Shown here: one piece after another, positions 34,699 through 42,852 of the stretch
Position numbering within the stretch: position 1 is the stretch's first letter
Layout of the letters: each line of letters starts with the position of its first letter
Assembly (NCBI RefSeq): GCF_012396235.1
Contig: NZ_JAAXPA010000004.1
Span: 62,001-126,000 of the forward strand
Direction: 5' to 3'
Length of the DNA: 64,000 nt
DNA from: Rhodococcus opacus
GTDB lineage: Bacteria; Actinomycetota; Actinomycetes; Mycobacteriales; Mycobacteriaceae
The notes under the pieces: model-generated
What the model was told of the DNA's origin: nothing
Seen by the model: the letters and a program-made list of their open reading frames with translations, nothing else
Databases searched by the model: none
Position numbers and translations under genes: made by a program

Positions 34699-34731
34699 GA
34701 TACACTAGCGTATCGGATACACCAGTGTATC
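34699..34731. promoter_or_regulatory. tandem TetR operators
   Basis: GATACACTAGCGTATC (34699-34714) and GATACACCAGTGTATC (34716-34731) are two 16-bp sites of GATACAC-N2-GTGTATC type set 17 bases apart. The second is a perfect palindrome in its 7-bp arms. They lie 35-67 bases before the TetR start and should control the TetR-dehydrogenase operon. Confidence 0.85.
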
Positions 34732-34771
34732 GAACTCGGCTGTCAGAGCCCGTCCGGAGAGTTCTGCGGTC

Positions 34772-36097
34772 TCAGAGGTAGAGGTCCTGCTTTCGGATCA
34801 GGGCCGTCGCCACCACGCTGACGACCGAGGTGGCGACGAGGTATCCGCAGGCCAGCCAGGGAGTTCCGCCTGCGACGGCGATCAGGGCGGTGAGGATCAT
34901 CGGCGTGATGCCCGATGCGTAGATTCCGGAGAACTGGTAGACGACGGACAGGCCGGTGTAGCGGATCTCGGTGGGGTACAGGCTCGCGTAAAGCGTGCCC
35001 TGCGCACCGTAGAAGAGGGCATGGACGACGCCGAACACGAGCACCATCGCGACACCGAACAGGATGAGATTCTCCGTGCCGAACAAGGCGAACGCGGGGA
35101 AGACCGCGAGCCCGTAGGCCCCGATCCCGACGAGGTAGATCCTCTTGGCGCCGTAACGGTCGACCAGCAGGCCGGAGAACGGCAGGAGCACGGCCATGAC
35201 CGTCGCGGCGACGGTGACGACCAGGAGGACGGGGATCTTCGCGAACTCCAGATTCTTGGTGGCGTACGTGATCGCGAAGACGCCCCAGGTGTTGAACGCG
35301 GCGCCCTCACCCCAGCGAGAGAGCAGGCCGAGGACGGTGCCCCGGCGCACCCGGCCGCGAAACACGTCCTTCAGTGGAGCGGAGGAGCGCTTCGAGAGGT
35401 CGTGTACCTCCTGGAACGCCGGAGTCTCCTCGACCTTCAGCCGCACCATGAATCCGACGAACACGAGAATCAGGCTCAGCAGGAAGGCGATCCGCCACCC
35501 GTAGGAGAGGAACTGGGCGTCGTCGAAGATCACCTGCAACGCGGCGAAGACGCCGGTGCCCAGGGCCAGGCCCAGCGCCAGACCGATCTGGGGGATGCTG
35601 CCGAAGATGCCGCGCTTCTTCGCGGGACTGTGTTCGACGGCGAGCAGCACGGCGCCCGCCCATTCACCGCCCAGTGCGAACCCCTGCAGTATGCGCAGGA
35701 GGAGCAGCAGGATCGGCGCGACCACCCCGACCTGCGCAGCCGTGGGCAGCACACCCATCAGAGCGGTGGCGATGCCCATGATGAACATGGTGAGCGCGAG
35801 CGTCTTCTTGCGTCCGATGCGATCGCCGATGTGGCCGAAGACGACTCCGCCGATCGGCCGGACCACGAAACCGACCGCGAACGTGGCGAACGCCAGCATG
35901 GTGCCGACGAACGAACTCTGATCGGGGAAGAACAGCTGGTTGAACACCAGGCTGGCGGCCGTCGCGTAGAGGAAGAAGTCGTACCACTCGACTGTCGTCC
36001 CCAGGAGGCTGGCGGCGACGACGGTGCGGAGCCGCTTGCGCCGCTCGAGGTCGGATTCGGTCGAGGATGTGTACGGGGCGTCGGACAGCGTAGTCAT
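34772..36097 (-). CDS. MFS transporter, metabolite:H+ symporter (ShiA/MhbT-like)
   Basis: 441 residues from the ATG at 36097. The N-terminus SLLGTTVEWYDFFLYATAAS, then RPIGGVVFGHIGDRIGRKKT, is the signature of the metabolite:H+ symporter family (shikimate, alpha-ketoglutarate, hydroxybenzoate). Twelve helices can be outlined. The R-x-G-R-K loop between TM2 and TM3 is intact. It lies upstream of the TetR operon on the same strand and is divergent from the SsuD-like gene (135-base gap). Substrate is probably a carboxylate. Confidence 0.92.
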   Translation of the reverse strand: MTTLSDAPYTSSTESDLERRKRLRTVVAASLLGTTVEWYDFFLYATAASLVFNQLFFPDQSSFVGTMLAFATFAVGFVVRPIGGVVFGHIGDRIGRKKTLALTMFIMGIATALMGVLPTAAQVGVVAPILLLLLRILQGFALGGEWAGAVLLAVEHSPAKKRGIFGSIPQIGLALGLALGTGVFAALQVIFDDAQFLSYGWRIAFLLSLILVFVGFMVRLKVEETPAFQEVHDLSKRSSAPLKDVFRGRVRRGTVLGLLSRWGEGAAFNTWGVFAITYATKNLEFAKIPVLLVVTVAATVMAVLLPFSGLLVDRYGAKRIYLVGIGAYGLAVFPAFALFGTENLILFGVAMVLVFGVVHALFYGAQGTLYASLYPTEIRYTGLSVVYQFSGIYASGITPMILTALIAVAGGTPWLACGYLVATSVVSVVATALIRKQDLYL

Positions 36098-36232
36098 AGC
36101 GCGGCGACCGTAACCCTGCTCGCTGCGGTCGGGCACGATTCCGAATCACGGTGATCGAAACCCTCGCGCCCCGGCTTCGTCGTTGATGAACTGGCCTGCG
36201 CTGCCCATCTGTCGTCGACAAGAGGATCGCGC

Positions 36233-37402
36233 GTGTCTCTGCATTTTCACTGGTTCCTTCCCACCTACGGTGATTCCCGCAACCTGATGGCGGGTGGTCA
36301 CGGGAGTTCCATGGCAGGAGACCGTCCCGCCACGCTGCGGTACCTCAATCAGATCGGCGCGGCGGCGGAGTCGAACGGCTTCGAATCGGTCCTGACGCCC
36401 ACCGGCGCGTGGTGCGAGGACGCCTGGCTCACCACGGCCATGATGCTGGAGACCACGGAGACGTTGAAATTTCTGGTCGCGCTGCGGCCGGGTCTGCTCA
36501 GTCCAACGCTGGCCGCGCAGATGGCGGCGACGTTCCAGTGGCAGTCGCAGGGGCGGTTGTTGCTCAACGTCGTCACCGGCGGCGAGGACCACGAGCAGCG
36601 CACCTACGGCGACTACCTCGACAAGAACCAGCGCTACGCCCGCTGCGGCGAGTTCCTCGACGTCATCCGTCAGCTGTGGGCGGGGACCGGACCGGTCGAC
36701 TACGCAGGCGAATACATCCGGGTCGAGAACGCCCAGTTGCAGCGCATCCCCGACCCGGTGCCGCCGATCTTCTTCGGCGGTTCGTCGCCGGCCGCGGGCA
36801 CCGTGGCCTCCCAGTTCGCCGACACCTACCTCACCTGGGGTGAACCGCCGAGCGCCGTCGCCGGGAAGATCGCCTGGATCCGCGACCTCGCCGACGTCCA
36901 GGGTCGCACGCTCGATTACGGCATCCGGCTGCACGTGATCAGCCGCGACACGTCCGAGGAGGCGTGGGCCGAGGCCGACCGCCTGCTCTCCGCCCTCGAC
37001 CCGGCGACGGTCGAGCAGGCACAGCAGAGCCTCGCCCGGTCGGGTTCCGAAGGTCAGCGCCGCATGCGTGAACTGCACGGCGGGGGAAGCGCCTACTCCG
37101 AGGACGCCGGAGCGCGCACCCTCGAGGTGGCCCCCAACCTGTGGTCCGGTGTCGGGCTGGTCCGCGGCGGCGCAGGCACCGCGCTGGTCGGCTCCCACGA
37201 GGAGGTCGCCGACCGCATCGCCGAGTACGCGGCGCTCGGGCTCGATCACTTCGTCCTCTCCGGCTACCCGCACCTCGAAGAGGCCTTCAACTTCGGCGAA
37301 GGGGTCCGGCCGATCCTCGAACGCCGCGGGCTCGTGCAATCGCGCAGTCACCGCCCCGGCGACCTGTCCGGGTCGACGGCGTTCCTGTCCTCGAGTCGGT
37401 AG
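36233..37402 (+). CDS. SsuD-like alkanesulfonate-type FMN monooxygenase
   Basis: 389 residues from a GTG with AGAGGA upstream. It is luciferase-like: FHWFLPTYGDSRNLMAGGHG, NGFESVLTPTGAWCEDAWLT, FLVALRPGLLSPTLAAQMAA and GRLLLNVVTGGEDHEQRTYG. This resembles SsuD, which desulfonates alkanesulfonates with FMNH2. The SsuD N-terminal FWFLPTHGD pattern is kept. No SsuABC importer or flavin reductase lies beside it. It precedes an AraC-type gene by 19 bases. Confidence 0.9.
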   Translation: MSLHFHWFLPTYGDSRNLMAGGHGSSMAGDRPATLRYLNQIGAAAESNGFESVLTPTGAWCEDAWLTTAMMLETTETLKFLVALRPGLLSPTLAAQMAATFQWQSQGRLLLNVVTGGEDHEQRTYGDYLDKNQRYARCGEFLDVIRQLWAGTGPVDYAGEYIRVENAQLQRIPDPVPPIFFGGSSPAAGTVASQFADTYLTWGEPPSAVAGKIAWIRDLADVQGRTLDYGIRLHVISRDTSEEAWAEADRLLSALDPATVEQAQQSLARSGSEGQRRMRELHGGGSAYSEDAGARTLEVAPNLWSGVGLVRGGAGTALVGSHEEVADRIAEYAALGLDHFVLSGYPHLEEAFNFGEGVRPILERRGLVQSRSHRPGDLSGSTAFLSSSR

Positions 37403-37421
37403 CCACTGCCAGACTGGGGGC

Positions 37422-37874
37422 ATGGCGGAAACAGCGCGAGTGCCGGGGGAACTGCTCCCGCACCTGCGCCGTGCCCGCGACCTCGCCGACCGTGACTACG
37501 CCCAACCGCTCGACCTCGGAGAACTCGCGGCGACGGCGGGGGTGTCGAAGTACCACTTCCTCCGGTGCTTCGCGGCGGTCTACGGCAGAACGCCGGGCGT
37601 CTATCTCGCGGAGCGCCGCGTCGAGCGCGCCCAGGATCTGCTGCGGGCGACGAACCTGACGGTCACCGAGATCTGCCACCTCGTCGGGTACACCAGCGTC
37701 GGGTCGTTCAGTGCCAAGTTCCGTCAGCTGGTCGGCACGTCACCGTCGCTGTATCAGGCGAAGTTCGCCGAGCACGGGGCGCCGCGCATTCCCGGCTGCT
37801 ATGTGTTCATGCACGGGCTGAGCGATCGAAATGCCGCAATTTCCGAGAAGCGCGGGCCGTCGCGCCGGACATAG
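37422..37874 (+). CDS. AraC-family DNA-binding protein (HTH domain only)
   Basis: 150 residues, essentially one AraC HTH domain: LDLGELAATAGVSKYHFLRC, then GRTPGVYLAERRVERAQDLL and the second helix pair EICHLVGYTSVGSFSAKFRQ. No sensor domain is present, so it resembles SoxS/MarA-type activators or needs a partner. It lies between the SsuD-like and VOC genes and may regulate them. Confidence 0.92.
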   Translation: MAETARVPGELLPHLRRARDLADRDYAQPLDLGELAATAGVSKYHFLRCFAAVYGRTPGVYLAERRVERAQDLLRATNLTVTEICHLVGYTSVGSFSAKFRQLVGTSPSLYQAKFAEHGAPRIPGCYVFMHGLSDRNAAISEKRGPSRRT

Positions 37875-37883
37875 GTTGGTCGC

Positions 37884-38315
37884 ATGATCACCAACGTTTC
37901 TCTCGTCACCCTGTGGGTCACCGACCAGGACGACGCGAAGAAGTTCTACATCGACACGCTCGGTTTCGCCGAGGGCACCGACGTCACGATGGGCGACGGG
38001 TTCCGGTGGGTGACGATCCTGCACCCCGACCACCCGGAACTCGAGGTCACGCTCATGAAGCCCGGGCCGCCGCTCGACGCCGACATGGCGGAGGCGATCC
38101 GCCGGTCGCTGGCCGCGGGGACGATGGGCGGATTCGGGCTGACCACCACGGACTGTCGCGAGACGTACAGGGATCTGGTCGCCAAGGGCGTCGAGTTCAC
38201 CCAGCCGCCTGCCGAACGCCCTTACGGCATCGAGGCGGTGATGCGGGACAACTCCGGCAACTGGCTGGTGCTCGTGGAGAAGCGGGAGTTCACCGGAGAG
38301 GACTTCCCGCACTGA
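37884..38315 (+). CDS. VOC/glyoxalase-superfamily protein
   Basis: 143 residues with two beta-alpha-beta-beta-beta modules: VSLVTLWVTDQDDAKKFYID, FRWVTILHPDHPELEVTLMK and the ending YGIEAVMRDNSGNWLVLVEK. This is the fold of glyoxalase I and extradiol dioxygenases. His and Glu metal-ligand positions are plausible (H in ILHPD, E in LVLVEK). The substrate is unknown. It follows the AraC gene by 9 bases and probably shares its message. Confidence 0.92.
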   Translation: MITNVSLVTLWVTDQDDAKKFYIDTLGFAEGTDVTMGDGFRWVTILHPDHPELEVTLMKPGPPLDADMAEAIRRSLAAGTMGGFGLTTTDCRETYRDLVAKGVEFTQPPAERPYGIEAVMRDNSGNWLVLVEKREFTGEDFPH

Positions 38316-38325
38316 GCGATACGGG

Positions 38326-38838
38326 TCAGCGCGCCCGGTGGCGTCGAACGGCGTCCCGGTTCGCGCACTTCGGTGAGCAGTACCGCTGACGGCCGTTGCG
38401 GGACGTGTCGGCGTAGATGGCGGTGCACTCGTCGAGCGCGCAGCGGCCGAGCCGGTGCATGCCGCGGCCGACGAGGTGCAGTGCGGTGCCGACGGAGAAG
38501 AGCGCCTCGAGCACGCCTGCCAGCGACTGCTGGTCGTCGCGGTAGTGGAGGTGCCAGCCGTCGCCGGCGTGGTTGGTCAGTCGCGGGTAGGCGGATGCCT
38601 TCGTGAGCATGAGGTTGACCTGTTCGGCCCGGGCTTCGTCGCTGGTGGTGTCCGCGATCGACGCCCACCGGTCGAGCATCGCGAGCACGTCGGCGAGGTC
38701 GTCGTCGGTGACCGGGAAGTCGACGACGATGCCGGCGTCGACGCATCGGTCGACGAGGTCGCCGGTCGAGTCGGGTGGGTGATTCGCGAGGTCGGCGGCG
38801 AGGGTGACCGCGTATTCGCCGTAAGGGTTGAGATGCAC
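38326..38838 (-). CDS. CGNR zinc-finger stress regulator (ABATE type)
   Basis: 170 residues. The C-terminus has LGRCALDECTAIYADTSRNG followed by RQRYCSPKCANRDAVRRHR, a treble-clef CGNR zinc finger (C-x4-C ... C-x3-C). The N-terminal domain (about 1-120) is the ABATE domain. Members are stress-linked putative transcription regulators in actinobacteria. It is convergent with the VOC gene and divergent from the small CSCG gene. Confidence 0.93.
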   Translation of the reverse strand: MHLNPYGEYAVTLAADLANHPPDSTGDLVDRCVDAGIVVDFPVTDDDLADVLAMLDRWASIADTTSDEARAEQVNLMLTKASAYPRLTNHAGDGWHLHYRDDQQSLAGVLEALFSVGTALHLVGRGMHRLGRCALDECTAIYADTSRNGRQRYCSPKCANRDAVRRHRAR

Positions 38839-38863
38839 AATGCCATTACATCATGCTGGGTGC

Positions 38864-39013
38864 ATGAGCGAACATCACGAACACGACTGGCAGGAAGTAT
38901 CTCGGCATCGGACGAGCACGGGAGTCGTCACGTACCTCGGCTGCTCGTGCGGGCGGTGGCAGTTATCGCTGGTCGAGGCGTCGATAGAGGAATCTAGCCA
39001 TATCTACGTCTGA
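38864..39013 (+). CDS. 49-residue CSCG microprotein
   Basis: Starts MSEHHEHDWQEVSRHRTSTG and ends with a segment containing LGCSCGRWQLSL. A His-rich N-terminus and a CxC pair could bind a metal such as zinc or copper. The 26 bases between its start and the CGNR gene start are a shared upstream region. The family is unknown to me. The amino-acid order and codon use look like a real gene. Confidence 0.7.
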   Translation: MSEHHEHDWQEVSRHRTSTGVVTYLGCSCGRWQLSLVEASIEESSHIYV

Positions 39014-39101
39014 TCGCAGATCTGAATAGATTTGCCTACGAACCGCCGTGTGCCGGGTCGAGGGTCTGGCGTTTTCGGCACGAGGCGCACATAATCACCA
39101 C

Positions 39102-40952
39102 GTGAGCCAAGTTACTGTTACTCCGAGTTCACCCATTCTTGCCCAATCGGGCGGAGAGGGTGGCGGTGCGGCGTTCGATCAGATCATCGGAATCTCGGTG
39201 GCGACGGCGATCATCACCGTCGGTCTGCTGTGGATCGCGTACCTGCACCGCACACGCAAGATCACGTGGCTGCAGACGACCGCCGACACGGCGGCGCGCG
39301 CGCTCGACCGGCCCCCGTGGGTGGCACTGCCCTTGGTGACGTTCGTCGGGACCATCCTGACGGCGTTCTTCGGTTTCATCTGGGACGTCAGCCTGCACAT
39401 CGGGCGAGGCCGCGACGACGGGCCGCTCGCGAACCCTGCGCACTACTTCATCCTCGTCGGACTCTTCCTGCTGTTCATCACCGGGATGCTGGCGATGATC
39501 CTGCCGCGCGACGAGAAACCCGGTCCGGCGGCGATCAAGATCACCCGCACCTGGTACGTCCCGGTCGGCGGCGTCCTGGTGGCCGGGGCGGGGCTGTACG
39601 CCCTCATCGGGTTCCCGCTCGACGACGTCTGGCACCGTATCTTCGGTCAGGACGTCACGCTGTGGGGGCCGACGCACCTGATGCTGATCGGCGGTGCGGG
39701 ACTGTCGCTGATCGGCGTCCTGCTCCTGGACTACGAGGGTCGGATGGCCACCCCCGGTGACACGAAGCAGGACAGCAGGCTGATCTGGTTCCTGCGGTGC
39801 GGCACGTTCGGTGGCCTGCTCATCGGCCTGTCCGTCTTCCAGATCGAATACGACTTCGGCGTCGAACAGTTCCGCCTCGTCCTGCAACCGATGATGATCG
39901 CCGGCGCGGCCGCGTTCACCCTGGTCGCAGCGCGCATCGTTCTCGGACCCTTCGCGGCGATCGTGGCCGTGGCGGTGGCAGGCATCGTGCGTGCGATCAC
40001 GGCACTGATGGTGGGGCCGGTTCTCGGCGCCCCCACGAACGTGTTCGAACTGTGCCTCGGCGCCGCGGTGCTGATCGAACTGCTCGCCCTGACACCGCTG
40101 ATCAAGAATCGGGTGGCCTTCGGTGCCGTCGGCGGACTCCTCGTCGCGACGGTCGGGCTGTGGCTCGAGTCGCTGTGGATCGACGCCGTGTACATCTACC
40201 CCTGGCCCACCAGCATGTGGCCGGAGGCGCTGGCCATGGCCGTGCCGGTGGGCATCGCGGCCGGGGCGTGCGGCGCCCTGCTCGGGCGGGTGCTCCGATC
40301 CGAGGGGCTTCCGCGTCCCGCGATCAGCCGCACCATCGTCGTCGCCACGGTCGTGGTGATCGCCGGTGCCACCGCCAACGGACTCGTCGCGACCGTCCCG
40401 GAGAACGCCACGGCGACAATCGCTCTCACGGAGGCCGCGCCGGACGGCGGCCGGATGGTCGACGCGGAGGTGCGCATCGACCCACCCGATCTCGCCGGCG
40501 ACGATCCCGCCTGGGTGTCCATTCTGTCCTGGCAGGGTGGCCCGGGACTGGGCAACGGATTCACGGTCGACCGACTCGAACGCACCGGGCCCGGCACCTA
40601 CCGAACTCACGAACCGGTGCCGGTACACGGAACGTGGAAGACGTTGCTGCGCGTGCAGGACGGGCGCACGATGACGGCCGTCCCGATCTACCTGCCCAGC
40701 GACCCGGGCATCGGCGCCGAGGAACTCCCCGCCGTCGCGTCCTCGACCCGCGACTTCGTCCCGGAAATCACGATCCTGCAGCGGGAGCGGAACTTCGATC
40801 ACCCGTCCTGGCTGTTCGGTGCCGCGTCGCTGGTCGTGCTCGTGTGCACTCTCGCGCTGATCACCGCGCTGGCCTGGGGAGCGGGCCGGATCAGCAAGTA
40901 CACGCAGGGTCAAGCGGCCACCGGCACCCGTGAGGACGTGACGGTGACATGA
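39102..40952 (+). CDS. large polytopic membrane protein with paired His motifs and YtkA/FixH-like domain
   Basis: 616 residues from a GTG at 39102. About eleven membrane helices occupy residues 25-435, then an extracytoplasmic domain (about 440-580) and a final helix. Two similar motifs fall in helices: WDVSLHIGRGRD at 94-105 followed by NPAH (111-114), and DDVWHRIFGQD at 174-184 followed by GPTH (189-192). Both end in PxH and could bind metal. The loop domain (TYRTHEPVPVHGTWKTLLRV then AVPIYLP) is like YtkA/FixH domains, which occur with copper and cytochrome-oxidase assembly genes. First gene of a four-gene overlapping operon. Function unknown. Confidence 0.85.
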   Translation: MSQVTVTPSSPILAQSGGEGGGAAFDQIIGISVATAIITVGLLWIAYLHRTRKITWLQTTADTAARALDRPPWVALPLVTFVGTILTAFFGFIWDVSLHIGRGRDDGPLANPAHYFILVGLFLLFITGMLAMILPRDEKPGPAAIKITRTWYVPVGGVLVAGAGLYALIGFPLDDVWHRIFGQDVTLWGPTHLMLIGGAGLSLIGVLLLDYEGRMATPGDTKQDSRLIWFLRCGTFGGLLIGLSVFQIEYDFGVEQFRLVLQPMMIAGAAAFTLVAARIVLGPFAAIVAVAVAGIVRAITALMVGPVLGAPTNVFELCLGAAVLIELLALTPLIKNRVAFGAVGGLLVATVGLWLESLWIDAVYIYPWPTSMWPEALAMAVPVGIAAGACGALLGRVLRSEGLPRPAISRTIVVATVVVIAGATANGLVATVPENATATIALTEAAPDGGRMVDAEVRIDPPDLAGDDPAWVSILSWQGGPGLGNGFTVDRLERTGPGTYRTHEPVPVHGTWKTLLRVQDGRTMTAVPIYLPSDPGIGAEELPAVASSTRDFVPEITILQRERNFDHPSWLFGAASLVVLVCTLALITALAWGAGRISKYTQGQAATGTREDVTVT

Positions 40953-41143
40953 ATCCGGTGAACGACCCGGACATCGTCTTCCTCGCCGATCATTCGGTGC
41001 TGCTGGCGATTCCCGCGTTCGTCCCTGCGTTCCTGGTGGCCGGCCTGGTCATCTACCTGGCGGTCCGGGACCGCAAGGCGGAAGCCGCCGAGAATGCCGA
41101 GAGTGCGAAACACGGCCCGAGTGAGAAAGACGAGGAGAATTAG
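40949..41143 (+). CDS. single-span membrane peptide of the membrane-cupredoxin operon
   Basis: 64 residues: a short N-terminus, one helix (LLAIPAFVPAFLVAGLVIYLAV) and a charged C-terminal tail ending SEKDEEN. The ATG overlaps the upstream stop by four bases and the next GTG follows directly. Such small helices often are subunits or assembly partners of membrane complexes; here it probably pairs with the large polytopic protein. Confidence 0.85.
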   Translation: MNPVNDPDIVFLADHSVLLAIPAFVPAFLVAGLVIYLAVRDRKAEAAENAESAKHGPSEKDEEN

Positions 41144-41506
41144 GTGATCAGGCGGTTGGCCGGAGTTGTCGTGGTACCTGCTGTCGTCGTCACCCTGGTG
41201 TCGGGCTGTGGAGGCGACAACGACACTCCGGCAACGGAGGACGGTGTCGTGATCGACGTCGTGATCGACAGCGGCTCGGTCACACCGAGCAACGAGCGCA
41301 TCGAGGCCACGGTGGGGGAGACCGTCACCGTGCGGATCGAGAGCGACGCCGCCGACGAACTGCACGTGCACGCCGTGCCGGAACATTCGTTCGAGATTCA
41401 CCCCGGAACGCAGGAAACCCAGTTCTCCGTGGACGTTCCGGGCCAGGTGGCGGTGGAGTTGCACGACACGGGTAAGACGGTGGCCACCCTGCTCGTGCGT
41501 CCATGA
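41144..41506 (+). CDS. cupredoxin-like lipoprotein
   Basis: 120 residues. A signal peptide ends in the lipobox LVSGC (Cys22). The mature part (VIDVVIDSGSVTPSNERIEA, then TVGETVTVRIESDAADELHV) has the beta-sandwich order of the Cupredoxin_1 family (PF13473). Possible copper ligands are the histidines in LHVHAVPEH and HPG; a terminal C-x-H-x-M site is not visible, so type-I copper is uncertain. The GTG start directly follows the previous stop, with GAGGAGA upstream. It is anchored outside the membrane. Confidence 0.88.
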   Translation: MIRRLAGVVVVPAVVVTLVSGCGGDNDTPATEDGVVIDVVIDSGSVTPSNERIEATVGETVTVRIESDAADELHVHAVPEHSFEIHPGTQETQFSVDVPGQVAVELHDTGKTVATLLVRP

Positions 41507-42837
41507 CCGTTGTTCTCGCGCACGGCCTCGGTGGATCCACCGACCTTCCGATTCCGTTCACGTATGCGCTGATCGGGGCGAGTTGGGCGCTCACCGTGTC
41601 TTTCGTGGTCCTGGCGTTCGCGTGGCGCACCCCGAAACTGGATCCGGACAGTCCCGGGCGGAGGTTGCCGGGCTGGGTGACGCGGTTCGCCGACGCGCCG
41701 ATCACGCGGAACGTGCTGGCGGCGTTCGGTGTGGTGCTCGCGGTGTGGGTGGCCCTCGCGGCGTTCTTCGGACCCGCGGCATCGTCGGAGAATGCACTGC
41801 CGGGCGTGTTCTACGTGCTGCTCTGGGTGGGACTGGTCGCGGCGTCGCTGGCGTTCGGCCCGGTGTGGCGGGTGCTCTCCCCGGTCCGCACGGTACACCG
41901 ATCGGTGTGCGCGGCGATCGGGCGCTCGCCGGCAGAAGGCAATGCGCGGTACCGCAACTCGTGGGGCTACTGGCCCGCGGTCGCGGGACTGTTCGCCTTC
42001 GTCTGGCTCGAGCTCGCCTCTGGCGACCCGGGTTCCGTTGCCGCCGTGCGCACCTGGCTGCTGGTCTACGTCGTGGTCACGACGGCCGGGGCCTTCGCGT
42101 GCGGCGAACGCTGGTGTGAGCGGGGCGATCCGTTCGAGGTGTACAGCACGCTGGCGTCGCGGTTGTCTCCGCTGAGCCGGGATCGGCACGACGGCCGGAT
42201 CGTGCTGCGCAATCCGCTGGACCACCTGGGATCGATGCCCGTCCGTGCCGGCTCGGTCGCGCTGATGGCAACGCTGCTGGGATCCACGGCCTTCGACAGT
42301 TTCTCGGCGTTCCCGTGGTGGTCACGGCTGGTGGACGGAATCGGTTCGCCGATCGGCGCCACTCTCGTGCGCACGGCGGGGCTGCTGGTGTTCATCGGCT
42401 TCGTCGGGGTGTCGTTCTGGGTGGCCTCGCGGGCCGCGGGCGGACTACGGCCGGAGCAGCGCTCCGCTCTCCCCGGGCTGCTGTCGCATTCGCTGATCCC
42501 GATCATCATCGGCTACGTCTTCGCCCACTATCTGACGTATCTGGTGGAGAAGGGGCAGGCGACGGTGATCCTGCTGGCCGACCCGATGGGGCGGGGATGG
42601 AACCCGCTGGGGCTCGGCGACGCCGACGTCTGGTACGTGCTGTCCGAGCATCCGGCCGCGACGGCATCGATCAAGGTGCTGTGCGTCCTCGCCGGACACG
42701 TCCTCGGAGTGATTGCGGCACACGACAAATCCGTGCGGGTCCTGCCGCGGGGTCATCAGCTGACCGGGCAGCTGGCACTGCTGTTCACGATGGTCACGTA
42801 CACCTTCGGTGGGCTGTACCTGCTGTTCGGCGGCTGA
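41503..42837 (+). CDS. polytopic membrane protein of the cupredoxin operon
   Basis: 444 residues with about ten membrane helices. Recognisable blocks are FTYALIGASWALTVSFVVLA, the cytoplasmic loop CGERWCERGDPFEVYSTLAS, and SHSLIPIIIGYVFAHYLTYL (two His in a helix) with LLADPMGRGWNPLG. The ATG overlaps the preceding stop. No family name comes to mind. The histidine-bearing helix and cupredoxin neighbour suggest redox-metal or heme handling. It converges on the encapsulin gene with 15 bases between stops. Confidence 0.85.
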   Translation: MTVVLAHGLGGSTDLPIPFTYALIGASWALTVSFVVLAFAWRTPKLDPDSPGRRLPGWVTRFADAPITRNVLAAFGVVLAVWVALAAFFGPAASSENALPGVFYVLLWVGLVAASLAFGPVWRVLSPVRTVHRSVCAAIGRSPAEGNARYRNSWGYWPAVAGLFAFVWLELASGDPGSVAAVRTWLLVYVVVTTAGAFACGERWCERGDPFEVYSTLASRLSPLSRDRHDGRIVLRNPLDHLGSMPVRAGSVALMATLLGSTAFDSFSAFPWWSRLVDGIGSPIGATLVRTAGLLVFIGFVGVSFWVASRAAGGLRPEQRSALPGLLSHSLIPIIIGYVFAHYLTYLVEKGQATVILLADPMGRGWNPLGLGDADVWYVLSEHPAATASIKVLCVLAGHVLGVIAAHDKSVRVLPRGHQLTGQLALLFTMVTYTFGGLYLLFGG

Positions 42838-42852
42838 CGACCCCGGCGTGCG

